Below are positions 42,569-51,289 of a DNA stretch of 64,000 nucleotides, piece by piece. Position 1 is the first letter of the stretch; each line of letters starts with the position of its first letter. The DNA is from an uncultured Draconibacterium sp. (GTDB taxonomy: Bacteria; Bacteroidota; Bacteroidia; Bacteroidales; Prolixibacteraceae): assembly GCF_913060805.1 (NCBI RefSeq), contig NZ_CAJXTC010000016.1, forward strand, positions 1 to 64,000. The letters are read 5' to 3'. The notes beneath the pieces were generated by a model. The model saw nothing but the letters and a program-made list of their open reading frames with translations, had not been told where the DNA came from and did no database searches. A program made the translations under genes and the position numbers.

Positions 42569-43234
42569 TTATGCCTGAAACAATGATTCCAGGAGATCGC
42601 GGGTTTCGTTGTTATACACGCCGTTTATTTCCAATTCAGGCTTGCGTGTTTGCAATTCTTTAACGCCGTTTTCGGTTTTAGGGCCAAAATCACCGTCGGA
42701 AGTTCCCACGTTAATATTCAGAAGTTTCAACGCATCCTGCAAGGCAACCACAGCCGCGCCTTTACTGCCTTTTTCTAATAATGGATCGGGAATAATGAGT
42801 TGCTGCTGCGCCGCCAAACGTTGATAAGACAAAACGGTATTTATGCGATAAGCCGAAACCGAAACACGGTTGCCTTGGTTGCCGCCCAAACAGTAAACAC
42901 GTTTTTTGTCGGTTGAAACACCAAGGAAAAAACCCACATGTCCTTTCCACGACTCCGGACTTTCGCGCCAGAAAACAACTACATCGCCCGGCTCGGGATT
43001 TATGGTCTTTACGCCAACATTTAGCCACGAGCGCGCATTGGCTTTTTTCGAGTACTCAAGACCGGCTTTCATGGCCACCCAGTTTACAAAATTGCTGCAC
43101 CAAGGAATTTCGTCGGTGGTGATGCCCGAAATGCCCGATTCTTCAGCGTATTTTAAAACTTCCGGGTTGTGCTCCGAGCCAACAATCTCTTCGGTTCCCA
43201 ACTCGGCAAAGGCTATTTTTAAAAGATCTTCCAT
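42569..43234 (-). CDS. TIGR02594-like (CHAP/NlpC-type) peptidoglycan hydrolase with peptidoglycan-binding domain
   Basis: 221 residues, no signal peptide. The catalytic domain spans about 1-145: LLKIAFAELGTEEIVGSEHN at the start, IPWCSNFVNWVAMKAG with the candidate cysteine near 45, SWLNVG, PGDVVVFWRES and the histidine in WKGHVGFFLGV near 100. A peptidoglycan-binding helical repeat follows at about 150-215 (LEKGSKGAAVVALQDALKLL, then TSDGDFGPKTENGVKELQ). Without a secretion signal it must be exported by lysis, a holin or a dedicated system. It lies between an amidohydrolase and an unknown gene. Confidence 0.82.
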   Translation of the reverse strand: MEDLLKIAFAELGTEEIVGSEHNPEVLKYAEESGISGITTDEIPWCSNFVNWVAMKAGLEYSKKANARSWLNVGVKTINPEPGDVVVFWRESPESWKGHVGFFLGVSTDKKRVYCLGGNQGNRVSVSAYRINTVLSYQRLAAQQQLIIPDPLLEKGSKGAAVVALQDALKLLNINVGTSDGDFGPKTENGVKELQTRKPELEINGVYNNETRDLLESLFQA

Positions 43235-43245
43235 TTCAATTTGAT

Positions 43246-44826
43246 TTACGGGTTTATACTTAAGAATCGTTTGGGATTAGTGCTGGCAATGGTGTCGAAA
43301 TCATCGCCAAATGCTGTTTTGAAATCAGAGAAATACTGTTCCATGCTCGGCCCAAAAAACTGGGTGAGGTAATAATCCGAGCCATAAAGAATTTTCGATT
43401 TTTCGTAGTCGGTAAGTTTGTCGAAAAAGCTGGTTTTAAAAGTGCTGAGTGTTTCACGGATGCTAAATACCAAATCCTGACTTGCTGGCGATTCAATGAC
43501 TGTTCCTTCCGAAAAACAGGAGAGATCGGTATAAGCATTCGGATATTTTGGATTCTTTACAAGATCGAAAATGGCCTTTGCCCAGTTGTCGATAAAGCCG
43601 GTTCGGTAAAGTGCATTCCACACTTTGGCACGTTCGGCGATGGTGAGGTCGTCGCGCAGAATTCGTTTTTTACGTTTTAAGGTGTAGGCTTCCCGAATAA
43701 TTTTCTTGTCTTTATTCGACAGCGACATAATCGCATCTTCAAATTCCTCTTCATCCACGCGTTTTTGCTCTTCGGGGAAATTGTAATTGATGTAATCCAT
43801 TATCTGGCCGCTACCGCCAAAATGGGCGAAATTGATGGTCAGGTTTGGATACTTTTTTAGCACCAGTTCCCACAATTGGGGGTGATTTAGTTTTTTCGCC
43901 CTCTCGGCAATGGCTTTGTGCACTTTGCGGCTAAAAAAGCGGTAGTCGAAAACAAGCGGCTTCTTCGGTTTTATGGTGTTGCCGTTTAAAAGAACATCAC
44001 CGCGCACCTTTAGCACCGACGACAAACAGGCAAATCCGCTGTTTGAATTGTGCACCGTAATCGGAATATTATGTTCCTGGCACAAAGCATAAATACCGGG
44101 AGTGTTGCGGGTGCCCATTAATACCGGATCGGTTGGCGAGAAACCCGCCGGAGCATACAATTTAACGCCGGCAAACCGACCATCATCGGCAACAATTTTC
44201 TCTTTTAGCTTGTCAACCAGGTTAACATTGCCTTTGTATTCGCGGCGCGGATCGACACTAAAGAACGGTTTTATGGTTTCATATTTACCCGCCAGGTATT
44301 CCAAATCAGCAATTTGCTGGGCGTAATTGGCATTGTCGAAAATTTCCACTTCTTCGTCCGATTTCCGATCAAAGCTGTCTTCAAATTGTTTTACGTTGTC
44401 TCTGATTTTGTCGAAAGCTGCGGCCAGCTCATCACTTTGAATTTTACGGTTAATTCGCCTTTTTATAAATGGTAGTGCCACCGACAGTAACCAGAAAATC
44501 CGTTTTATACGTTTCCGGTAACGTTTGTTCTGGTTCTCGTCATCGTCGTTGTCGTCGGCATAAGTCAGGTCAAACATCAGGGGAGTGGTAACCACATTTC
44601 CCTGGTAAACTTTGTCGAGGGCTTCAAAAACATCTTCGCTCGAAGGCTGCGTAACTTCTTCCAGCGTACGGTTAATCCCGTCAATTTTAAACTTCAGTTC
44701 GGCTGATGAAACACCTTTGTCCACCAGATCTTTAATGGCCAATAACGATTGTACCACATTTACCAGCTTGCGTATTATCACGTCTTTGTTAAAAATGTGG
44801 CAGTGAATGTCGTAGTAAGTTGTCAT
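43246..44826 (-). CDS. Amidohydrolase-family protein, unusual
   Basis: 526 residues, no signal peptide. The metal-binding start YYDIHCHIFNKDVI, the central GVKLYAPAGFSPTDP near 217, IPITVHNSNSGFA near 255, TINFAHFGGSG near 343 and YGSDYYLTQF near 485 fit an amidohydrolase (TatD/AmdhydII-like barrel). A helical insert of about 115 residues (55-170) with many charged residues (DDNDDDENQNKRYRKRIKR) separates the first motif from the rest. Substrate unknown. It is the first gene of the three-gene cluster, with the next gene 11 bases downstream. Confidence 0.72.
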   Translation of the reverse strand: MTTYYDIHCHIFNKDVIIRKLVNVVQSLLAIKDLVDKGVSSAELKFKIDGINRTLEEVTQPSSEDVFEALDKVYQGNVVTTPLMFDLTYADDNDDDENQNKRYRKRIKRIFWLLSVALPFIKRRINRKIQSDELAAAFDKIRDNVKQFEDSFDRKSDEEVEIFDNANYAQQIADLEYLAGKYETIKPFFSVDPRREYKGNVNLVDKLKEKIVADDGRFAGVKLYAPAGFSPTDPVLMGTRNTPGIYALCQEHNIPITVHNSNSGFACLSSVLKVRGDVLLNGNTIKPKKPLVFDYRFFSRKVHKAIAERAKKLNHPQLWELVLKKYPNLTINFAHFGGSGQIMDYINYNFPEEQKRVDEEEFEDAIMSLSNKDKKIIREAYTLKRKKRILRDDLTIAERAKVWNALYRTGFIDNWAKAIFDLVKNPKYPNAYTDLSCFSEGTVIESPASQDLVFSIRETLSTFKTSFFDKLTDYEKSKILYGSDYYLTQFFGPSMEQYFSDFKTAFGDDFDTIASTNPKRFLSINP

Positions 44827-45154
44827 AATTATGGGTTTAATGATTGTTATGCTTTAGGTGATGGCAATGTCGAAGCCGGGTTTCCATAAGAAACCGAAAC
44901 AAATTGACAAAAGCCTTGAAATGTTTTTCATGCGTCATTGGTTTGTGTTTGCAATCTCCGGGTCACAACTTAGGGACTTGTAAATTAATTGGATATACAA
45001 GTTATGAAATGAGCAGAAAAATAACAACTAAATAGTATTATTTAGAAGGATTTGGGTTGGGGCAAAAGGATTTATTCGCCGAAATAATGGTAATTATCCG
45101 GCAGCGTTTGGGGGAATTCGCGAGTGTATTTTTTCGAAAATGTTCGGGCGTCTA
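44827..45154. other. Intergenic region upstream of the amidohydrolase cluster
   Basis: No gene is supported. I see no exact TAnnTTTG box on the minus strand for the cluster. A 7-bp inverted repeat (44976-44982 with 44996-45002) is the only clear structure. Confidence 0.4.
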
Positions 45155-45808
45155 TCAGCCCATAAACTTAACCGGTGCAAAAAACTCAGGACGGTGATAA
45201 TCCGGATTTTCTGTGTTGATAGCATTCCAGGTTACAAAATGAGGATCAGAAGTTTCGTCGCCACATTTGTAGAAATTGGCTGTTGCTTCCAAGCTGTTTA
45301 AACTCTGCACTTTGTCAAATGCCAAACATTGCGTTGGAATGCAAATCATCATTTCCCACGAGAAATCGCCCGACTTTTCACTAAAAGGCTGGTTGCCAAG
45401 GCTCGATTCAATATCGATTTGTTTTACCACTTCCGGTAAAATTGGAGTGCGGTTTCCACGTCCCGGGCCATAACCTACGTGAGGTGTGCCAATACAGTTA
45501 AACTCAAAATTGTAATAATTCTTACCGTCAATCGAAATAAAAAACTCAACCGTACTGTCTTTGTAAACGTCGCCGTTTATTTCGGTTTCCTGTGCCAGAA
45601 TATTTTTTTCCTGAACGTAAAATTTCAACCAGACTTCGTTTCCGGTGTGTGCAATCCTGAATTTAATGTCGGGTTTGTAAGGAAAAGCTTTTTCCCAATT
45701 CAGAATGTCAATGGCTTCAGTGTCAGTGTTTTTTTCTAAAAGCTGCGCTGCTTCCTGTATTGATAGCGAAGTTGTTGTATCGATTTTCTTAACGGTAAGA
45801 TTTTTCAT
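45155..45808 (-). CDS. Carbohydrate-binding family 9-like protein
   Basis: 217 residues, no clear signal peptide. The core strands of the CBM9-like fold are visible: FRIAHTGNEVWLKFYVQEKN near 50, DVYKDSTVEFFISIDGKNYY near 80, FEFNCIGTPHVGYGPGRGN near 101, and the C-terminal HFVTWNAINTENPDYHRPEF. Such domains bind xylan or other sugars and in Bacteroidota also occur as free-standing proteins near carbohydrate genes. Here it has no sugar-enzyme neighbours, so the substrate cannot be inferred. Confidence 0.83.
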   Translation of the reverse strand: MKNLTVKKIDTTTSLSIQEAAQLLEKNTDTEAIDILNWEKAFPYKPDIKFRIAHTGNEVWLKFYVQEKNILAQETEINGDVYKDSTVEFFISIDGKNYYNFEFNCIGTPHVGYGPGRGNRTPILPEVVKQIDIESSLGNQPFSEKSGDFSWEMMICIPTQCLAFDKVQSLNSLEATANFYKCGDETSDPHFVTWNAINTENPDYHRPEFFAPVKFMG

Positions 45809-45890
45809 GCTGTATGTTTTATGCCCGTAAAGATGTTATTTTTCTTTGAACATTATTGCTGAATAAAGTCAGGTTCACAGCCAGCTTTTA

Positions 45891-45898
45891 TATATTTG
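45891..45898 (+). promoter_or_regulatory. -7 box of the SNF2 helicase gene
   Basis: TATATTTG, an exact consensus match. Its position inside the longest open frame argues that translation starts downstream, at 45973. A second, weaker box (TATCTTTT) lies at 45951-45958. Confidence 0.5.
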
Positions 45899-45972
45899 AG
45901 GTTCTTTTATTACAACCGGTACGCCGACCAAAACAGAAAATTGAAGTGCGTATCTTTTTTTTGAAGTATTTA

Positions 45973-48915
45973 ATGGACCGATTTGAATTCATAATAGCCT
46001 TAACCGAGCACCGTTATTTGGGGCTGGTTTTTCAGCCTTTTTTAATTGAAAAGAAGGAGCGTTTTTATTCCGTGGTGCGATTGGTAAAACCGCACGATCT
46101 TAACGATCCGGAATATTCGTTTAAACCCTACGAAAAGGAGCTGGTTCAGCTGATTGAAAAGTACAGCGATGAAGGACTCACTAAAAAGTTTTCGCGTGCC
46201 GCAAGTGTGTCCGATTTTTATGCATCGTTGCGCCCCGGTTATTTCGAAAAGCAGGTAACGCCTTTTATCGAAAAATGTATGATGCAGGTGTGCTCCATTT
46301 TAATGCTCAGCCCGGTGCGTTTGTTTCGTAAAGAGGCCAAATATTCGAACCTGTACGACGAGGATGAATTGAAAGTGCCACCGTTTTTTGCCCGGCCCGA
46401 ATTCGAGTTTGAGCGCACCGAAACACAAACCCGTTATCGGTTACGCATATTTCTCGAGGAAAAGGAAATGCTGCTGTCGGGGCGGTCGGTGGAAGTGGTA
46501 ACCAACGACCCGTGTTTGTTGATTTATCGAAATCAGTTGGTGGCATTTGAGAAGCTGAATGCCAAAAAACTGATGCCCTTTTTCGAGAAAGAATACGTTA
46601 CCGTGCCCAATACCATCGAAGACAAATATTATTCGGGATTTGTGCTGAATACCGTACGCGATTACGATGTAAAAGCAAAAGGTTTTGAAGTCGTTCATGC
46701 ATCATCGGGTAAAAAAGCTGTAATGTCGCTCGAAAATAATTTGCAGTACCGACCGTGTTTGGTACTTAATTTCGAATATGGCGACGAAAAATTTCTACCC
46801 GATTCGACACGTGAAATGGCGGTTAGCGTAAAAAAGCAAAACGGCACTTTTGTGTACTATAAAACCACGCGCGATTTTGCCTGGGAAAAGAAGATCGTAA
46901 ATGTGATTAAAAAGAGTGGTTTAAAGGATGATAACGGATCATACTCGTTACCAGGCGTATCCTTGCTTGAGCCGCAAAATGCACTGTACTTTTTTGTGAA
47001 CTGGCTAAACGAGAAACGGCCACAGTTGGAAGAAAAAGGAATCGAAATAAAGCAGGAACAGCTGGAAAAAAAGTTTTATACAGGTAGCCAAAAACTGGAA
47101 TTAAAAACCCAGACAAAAGGCGACTGGTTTGATGTTTATGCGGTGGTGAAATTTGGCGAATTCAGCATTCCTTTTATTCAGCTGAAGAAATACATTTTGA
47201 ATGATATCCGCGAGTTTGAACTGCCAAACGGCGAAGTTGCCGTGTTGCCCGAAGAGTGGTTTGCCCGTTACAAAGGACTTTTGCCTTTTGGCAAACAACA
47301 GGGCGAGCACATCAAGTTCGAAAAACACCATTTTACTCTGCTGCAAAACTCCATTCAGGAAGTTGATAAGGAAGTAAAACAAAAATACGAGAAGTTGATG
47401 AACGCCGAAATGGAGAGTCCGGCGTTGCCCGCAGATTTAAAAGCCAAACTGCGAAATTACCAGGAAGAAGGTTTTAACTGGATGTACGGTTTGTACCGAA
47501 ACGGCTTGGGTGGCTGCCTGGCCGACGATATGGGATTGGGGAAAACGCTGCAAACACTTACGTTGCTGTTAAAGCTAAAACGTTTGAAACAGGAAATTAA
47601 AATTCATGATCCTGTGGATGCAAGCGGGCAGCGCGATTTGTTTGCCGACGAAACAAAACCGGAGTCGGTGGTACAACCGGCAAGTTTAATTGTGGTACCT
47701 ACATCGTTGGTGCATAACTGGAGCAACGAGATCCGGAAATTTACGCCGGCCCTAAAAGTTTATCAGCATGTGGGAACGCAGCGTAAAAAAGCGGAAGAAT
47801 TGGGGAAAGTCGCATCATACTACGACATTATTATTACCACTTACGGAACGGTTCGTAACGATATCGACAAATTGCGGGGCACCGAATTCTTTTACCTGAT
47901 TCTGGATGAAAGCCAGTCGATAAAGAATTCCAGCTCGAAGACCTATAAGGCCGTAATGGATATTAAAGCGCGCTACAAACTGGTTATTACCGGAACGCCG
48001 ATTGAAAATTCGCTGTCGGATTTGTGGTCGCAAATGAATTTCCTGAATCCCGGCATGTTGGGGAACCTGGCTTTTTTCCGCCGGACATTTATTACGCCCA
48101 TTGAAAAGCATGCCAACGAAGAGCAAATGGATAAACTGCAACTGATGATCCGTCCGTTTGTTTTGCGCCGTAAAAAAGTGGAGGTGGCCAAAGATCTTCC
48201 GCCGCTGATGGAGGAAGTAAGAATTTGCCCGATGGTGGGCGAGCAACAACGGTTATACGAGCAAGAAAAGTCGGTGATTCGAAATACCATTTTGTCGACC
48301 ATTGAAAAGGAGGGACTCAAAAAATCGCAGTTTGTGGTTTTGCAAGGACTCACAAAGTTACGTCAGTTGGCGAATCATCCGTCGCTGGTTGATGATGAAG
48401 CATCAGAACGATCAGGTAAATTCGATGAGATCTATAGGATGTTAAGCAACCTTGTTGCAGAGAAACATAAAGTTCTGGTATTCTCTTCGTTTGTAACTCA
48501 CCTTGAATTGCTGGAGAGCAAAATTGAAGAGGAAAAATGGAAGTACAGTAAACTAACGGGGCAAACCACCCATCGCGAGAAAGTGATCAAAGCTTTTCAG
48601 GAAGATGAGGATAACCGGATTTTCCTGATCTCGTTAAAAGCGGGTGGAGTAGGGTTGAATCTTACTGAGGCCGACTATGTTTTTATTATCGACCCGTGGT
48701 GGAACCCGGCAGCCGAAAACCAGGCGATTAATCGTGCACACAGAATCGGTCAGGATAAACACGTTTTTGTGTATCGTTTTATAACTGAAAACTCGATCGA
48801 GGAAAAGATTCAGAAACTAAAAGACCGGAAAAGCTCGCTGGCCGATAAATTTATTAATTCCAATAATCCGTTTGAGCAGGTTACACAGGAAGAGATTGTG
48901 GAGTTGTTTAATTAG
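45973..48915 (+). CDS. SNF2-family DEAD/DEAH-box helicase-like ATPase
   Basis: 980 residues from the ATG at 45973; the frame is open back to 45856, but a consensus promoter lies within that extension. The N-terminal half (about 1-500) is the SNF2-associated region of bacterial members. Helicase motifs are: I LADDMGLGKTLQTL near 516, II LILDESQSIKN near 645 (DESQ rather than DEAH/DEGH), III ITGTPIEN, V SLKAGGVGLNLTEADYV and VI QAINRAHRIGQ near 915. These proteins move along double-stranded DNA or remodel protein-DNA complexes. No methylase, nuclease or phospholipase gene sits beside it, so a defence role is not indicated. Confidence 0.92.
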   Translation: MDRFEFIIALTEHRYLGLVFQPFLIEKKERFYSVVRLVKPHDLNDPEYSFKPYEKELVQLIEKYSDEGLTKKFSRAASVSDFYASLRPGYFEKQVTPFIEKCMMQVCSILMLSPVRLFRKEAKYSNLYDEDELKVPPFFARPEFEFERTETQTRYRLRIFLEEKEMLLSGRSVEVVTNDPCLLIYRNQLVAFEKLNAKKLMPFFEKEYVTVPNTIEDKYYSGFVLNTVRDYDVKAKGFEVVHASSGKKAVMSLENNLQYRPCLVLNFEYGDEKFLPDSTREMAVSVKKQNGTFVYYKTTRDFAWEKKIVNVIKKSGLKDDNGSYSLPGVSLLEPQNALYFFVNWLNEKRPQLEEKGIEIKQEQLEKKFYTGSQKLELKTQTKGDWFDVYAVVKFGEFSIPFIQLKKYILNDIREFELPNGEVAVLPEEWFARYKGLLPFGKQQGEHIKFEKHHFTLLQNSIQEVDKEVKQKYEKLMNAEMESPALPADLKAKLRNYQEEGFNWMYGLYRNGLGGCLADDMGLGKTLQTLTLLLKLKRLKQEIKIHDPVDASGQRDLFADETKPESVVQPASLIVVPTSLVHNWSNEIRKFTPALKVYQHVGTQRKKAEELGKVASYYDIIITTYGTVRNDIDKLRGTEFFYLILDESQSIKNSSSKTYKAVMDIKARYKLVITGTPIENSLSDLWSQMNFLNPGMLGNLAFFRRTFITPIEKHANEEQMDKLQLMIRPFVLRRKKVEVAKDLPPLMEEVRICPMVGEQQRLYEQEKSVIRNTILSTIEKEGLKKSQFVVLQGLTKLRQLANHPSLVDDEASERSGKFDEIYRMLSNLVAEKHKVLVFSSFVTHLELLESKIEEEKWKYSKLTGQTTHREKVIKAFQEDEDNRIFLISLKAGGVGLNLTEADYVFIIDPWWNPAAENQAINRAHRIGQDKHVFVYRFITENSIEEKIQKLKDRKSSLADKFINSNNPFEQVTQEEIVELFN

Positions 48916-49061
48916 GAAAAGGCAAAAGTAAAAAGTAGAAAGGCAAAAGTGAGTGAAAAGATTGATGTAGATTGAAAAGAGCTCGTAGTTCGAAACCTGT
49001 TTTTCAGATCAATCTATTTCAATCTTAAAATCAATCTAAATTTCAATCTGTTTTAATGCAG
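48916..49061. repeat. Short repeat-rich spacer after the SNF2 gene
   Basis: Direct repeats of ggcaaaagt at 48921 and 48942 are followed by near-complementary stretches (16 bases with two mismatches, starting near 48960 and 49009) and by further tcaatct copies. It can fold as a hairpin and may be a terminator, but no T run follows. Confidence 0.4.
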
Positions 49062-49801
49062 CTACCGTTTCTTATTCCGCACGTACATCAGTTTATATTT
49101 TCCCTGGCCTACGCGCTGATCGATTTCAAATTTTCCGGTGGAGTCGATCAGCGGCGTCAATTTCTCGAAACCGTAGTTTCGTGAGTCGAAATTAGGTTGT
49201 TTCTTTTGCAGTAAACTTCCCACATCGCCCAGGAAAGCCCAGCCATCTTCGTCGGCCAGATCTGATATGGTATTCGAAATCAATCGGATTACTTTGGGCG
49301 TTACTTTGTCAACGCCACCTTTTTTGCCCGATCTGCTGGTAGTAGTACTTTCGTTTTCTTTCGAGCGGCTTTTCAGAATCTCGATGTAAATAAAACGGTC
49401 GCACGAAACAATAAACGGATCGGGTGTTTTTTCTCGCCAATACCAATTACGTACATCCCGGCTTCGCGAAGGCGGGTTGCCAGCCGCGTAAAGTCGCTGT
49501 CGCTCGATACCAAACAAAATCCATTTACTTTTTCGCTGTATAGGATGTCCATGGCATCGATGATCATGGCCGAGTCGGTGGCATTTTTACCGATGGTGTA
49601 GCCGTACTGCTGAATGGGCGTAATTGCATTGTCGAGCAGCAGGGCTTTCCATTTCGATAAACCGGGGCGGGTCCAGTCGCCATAAATGCGTTTAATGGTA
49701 GGATTGCCATATTTTGCAATCTCTTCCATCATTTCTTTTACATATGCAGATGGAATATTATCGCCGTCGATAAGTACCGCTAACTTTAAGTCTTTTCCCA
49801 T
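49062..49801 (-). pseudogene. NYN domain/OST-HTH (LOTUS) protein split by a one-base frameshift
   Basis: Two frames together make one protein of about 246 residues. The first (start 49801) gives the NYN ribonuclease-like domain: LAVLIDGDNIPSAYVKEMME, TDSAMIIDAMDILYS and LVSSDSDFTRLATRLREAG, with the acidic residues typical of the fold. It then leaves the family pattern after VIGIGEKK. The frame -1 to it continues with KTPDPFIVSCDRFIYIEIL, the expected next strand, and ends with an OST-HTH/LOTUS-like winged helix (about 170-245). The switch falls in an A6 run (49427-49432, T on the plus strand); seven A would restore one frame. Candidate causes are a sequencing error, real inactivation or ribosomal slippage. 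Confidence 0.75.
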
Positions 49802-49849
49802 CTTGTAAACTGTTTTTGGCAGAAGTTACCGTTTGTTTTGTTGAACAGA

Positions 49850-50302
49850 TTAACCCGAGATTTTCACATTCATTGCAGCCGGTCCTTTTGGGCCTTGTCC
49901 TTCTTCGTAGGTAACACGGTTTCCTTCTTTAATCGTGCCTTCTACTTCGTTAATATGGACAAAAATATTTTGGTTGTTCGCCAGGTTGCGAATAAATCCG
50001 TATCCTTTTTGTTCGTTGAAGAAAGTAACTACACCTTGTTTTTCTTTCGGCTCTGCTTCGCCGTAACCACCTTTTGGTACACTTACATCAATGTCTTCAA
50101 TGTTTACTTCTTCTTTTTGTGTTTCATCGGGCGGAGTATCGGTAATGTTACCAAATTCATCAACATAGGCGATCATATCGTCCAAACTTGAATTTCCTCC
50201 ATTCTCTTTACGAGCCTGTTTTCTTGCTTCTTTTTCTTTTCTCTTCTTTGCTTGTTTTTTTCGTACTTCCTTTTTACCAAATGTTTCTTTCGATCTTCCC
50301 AT
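49850..50302 (-). CDS. Cold-shock-domain RNA/ssDNA-binding protein with basic N-terminus
   Basis: 150 residues. The N-terminal 40 residues are almost all charged (KKEVRKKQAKKRKEKEARKQ), the middle is acidic (TPPDETQKEEVNIEDIDVSV), and residues 85-150 form the cold-shock domain with RNP1 EQKGYGFIRNL and RNP2 NIFVHINEVEG. It probably acts as an RNA chaperone. It is followed 48 bases later by the NYN/OST-HTH gene on the same strand, so the two may be co-transcribed and both act on RNA. Confidence 0.9.
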   Translation of the reverse strand: MGRSKETFGKKEVRKKQAKKRKEKEARKQARKENGGNSSLDDMIAYVDEFGNITDTPPDETQKEEVNIEDIDVSVPKGGYGEAEPKEKQGVVTFFNEQKGYGFIRNLANNQNIFVHINEVEGTIKEGNRVTYEEGQGPKGPAAMNVKISG

Positions 50303-50467
50303 ATGATTATTAATAGTGATTTTAGCTTACTGACCTCGAATTTAATAAATATCAGTAGCTATTTAAAAAGTTTTTCATGTTAAGAAATGAGATTTAAAGA
50401 AAAGTCAACTATCCTAAGGCGGGGGAGTAGGAGGTAAAATCAAAATTCTTAAACCTAAAATCTGGCA

Positions 50468-50475
50468 CAAAGGTA
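50468..50475 (-). promoter_or_regulatory. -7 box of the cold-shock-domain gene
   Basis: TACCTTTG on the minus strand fits TAnnTTTG and lies about 165 bases before the ATG. The long leader fits the habit of cold-shock mRNAs. Confidence 0.45.
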
Positions 50476-50853
50476 CATTAATTTTAAACACTACATAAAT
50501 TCGGTATAACTGTTTGTTGGCATCGTGGGTTGATAACAGAAGTCATATTTATAAATAGTTACTTTTTTTGCACAAATGAGGATATACAGGTCTTAAGTTC
50601 ATTATATTCTTCAATGTGTATTTTTCACACAAAAATTACTTCAAATCTAACCTTAATGTTAACTGCTTGATATTTATGTTGTAAAGCAGGTGGTCGGGAA
50701 ACATTTTTTTTAACACTGTATAACCTATTCATAGTTAAATATTTGCATATGTAAAAAGAAATAATTCTTTATTGCAACTTTCAAAATGATAGTAAAACGT
50801 TAAAAATGCTTACAAAATGAAATTAAAATGATTCGCTATCTGATAATGAAATA

Positions 50854-50861
50854 TATATTTG
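50854..50861 (+). promoter_or_regulatory. -7 box of the oad operon
   Basis: TATATTTG matches the consensus and lies 38 bases before the oadG start, giving an expected leader of about 33 bases. Confidence 0.6.
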
Positions 50862-50899
50862 CAAGCTTTAAAAAATCAATTTAAACAAAAAACACAAAA

Positions 50900-51151
50900 A
50901 TGAACGAAGCTTTAAAATTGATGCTAACGGGCATGAGCACCGTATTTTTTATCCTCATTATGGTGGTAGTTTTGGGGAACATAATTATTCGTATTACCAA
51001 TCATTTTGCCGTTGCTGTTGTCGATCTTCCGGGGGCTGCAGCGCCGTCGCAACAAGAGATAAACCCATCGAAACTGGCTGCCATTGTTTCTGCTGTAGAA
51101 ATTACTACCAAAGGAAAAGGCAGAGTAACATCGGTTGAGAAAATGAAATAG
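50900..51151 (+). CDS. oadG: OadG-family sodium-pump decarboxylase gamma subunit
   Basis: 83 residues with one transmembrane helix (about 9-31, TGMSTVFFILIMVVVLGNII) and a short cytoplasmic tail. The TGMSTVF opening and the size fit OadG, the small subunit that stabilises the membrane part of Na+-translocating decarboxylases. It is the first gene of an oadG-oadA-oadB operon; a 138-base gap separates it from oadA. Confidence 0.85.
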   Translation: MNEALKLMLTGMSTVFFILIMVVVLGNIIIRITNHFAVAVVDLPGAAAPSQQEINPSKLAAIVSAVEITTKGKGRVTSVEKMK

Positions 51152-51289
51152 TAGTTAACGGATATCAACTTCTGAAACCTTTTCCGTGGAGGCGATTCGA
51201 TGAACCAGAGAGAATAGAGCAAACGAAGGAAAAAAACGGCGACGAAGTAAAAGGTATCTTTTTATCCAATAAACCAAAAATAAACAGAA

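Larger units (their letters stand above)
50303..50899. other. Divergent promoter region between the cold-shock gene and oadG
   Basis: About 600 bases, AT-rich, no gene supported. The minus-strand -7 box is at 50475-50468 and the plus-strand one at 50854-50861. The cold-shock transcript would therefore have a leader of about 160 bases. Confidence 0.55.

Noticed and set aside
45973-48915. SNF2 helicase as part of a phage-defence system (for example a DISARM-like set)
   Set aside because: No methylase, phospholipase D or DUF1998 gene is adjacent; its neighbours are a sugar-binding protein and an RNA-related gene.
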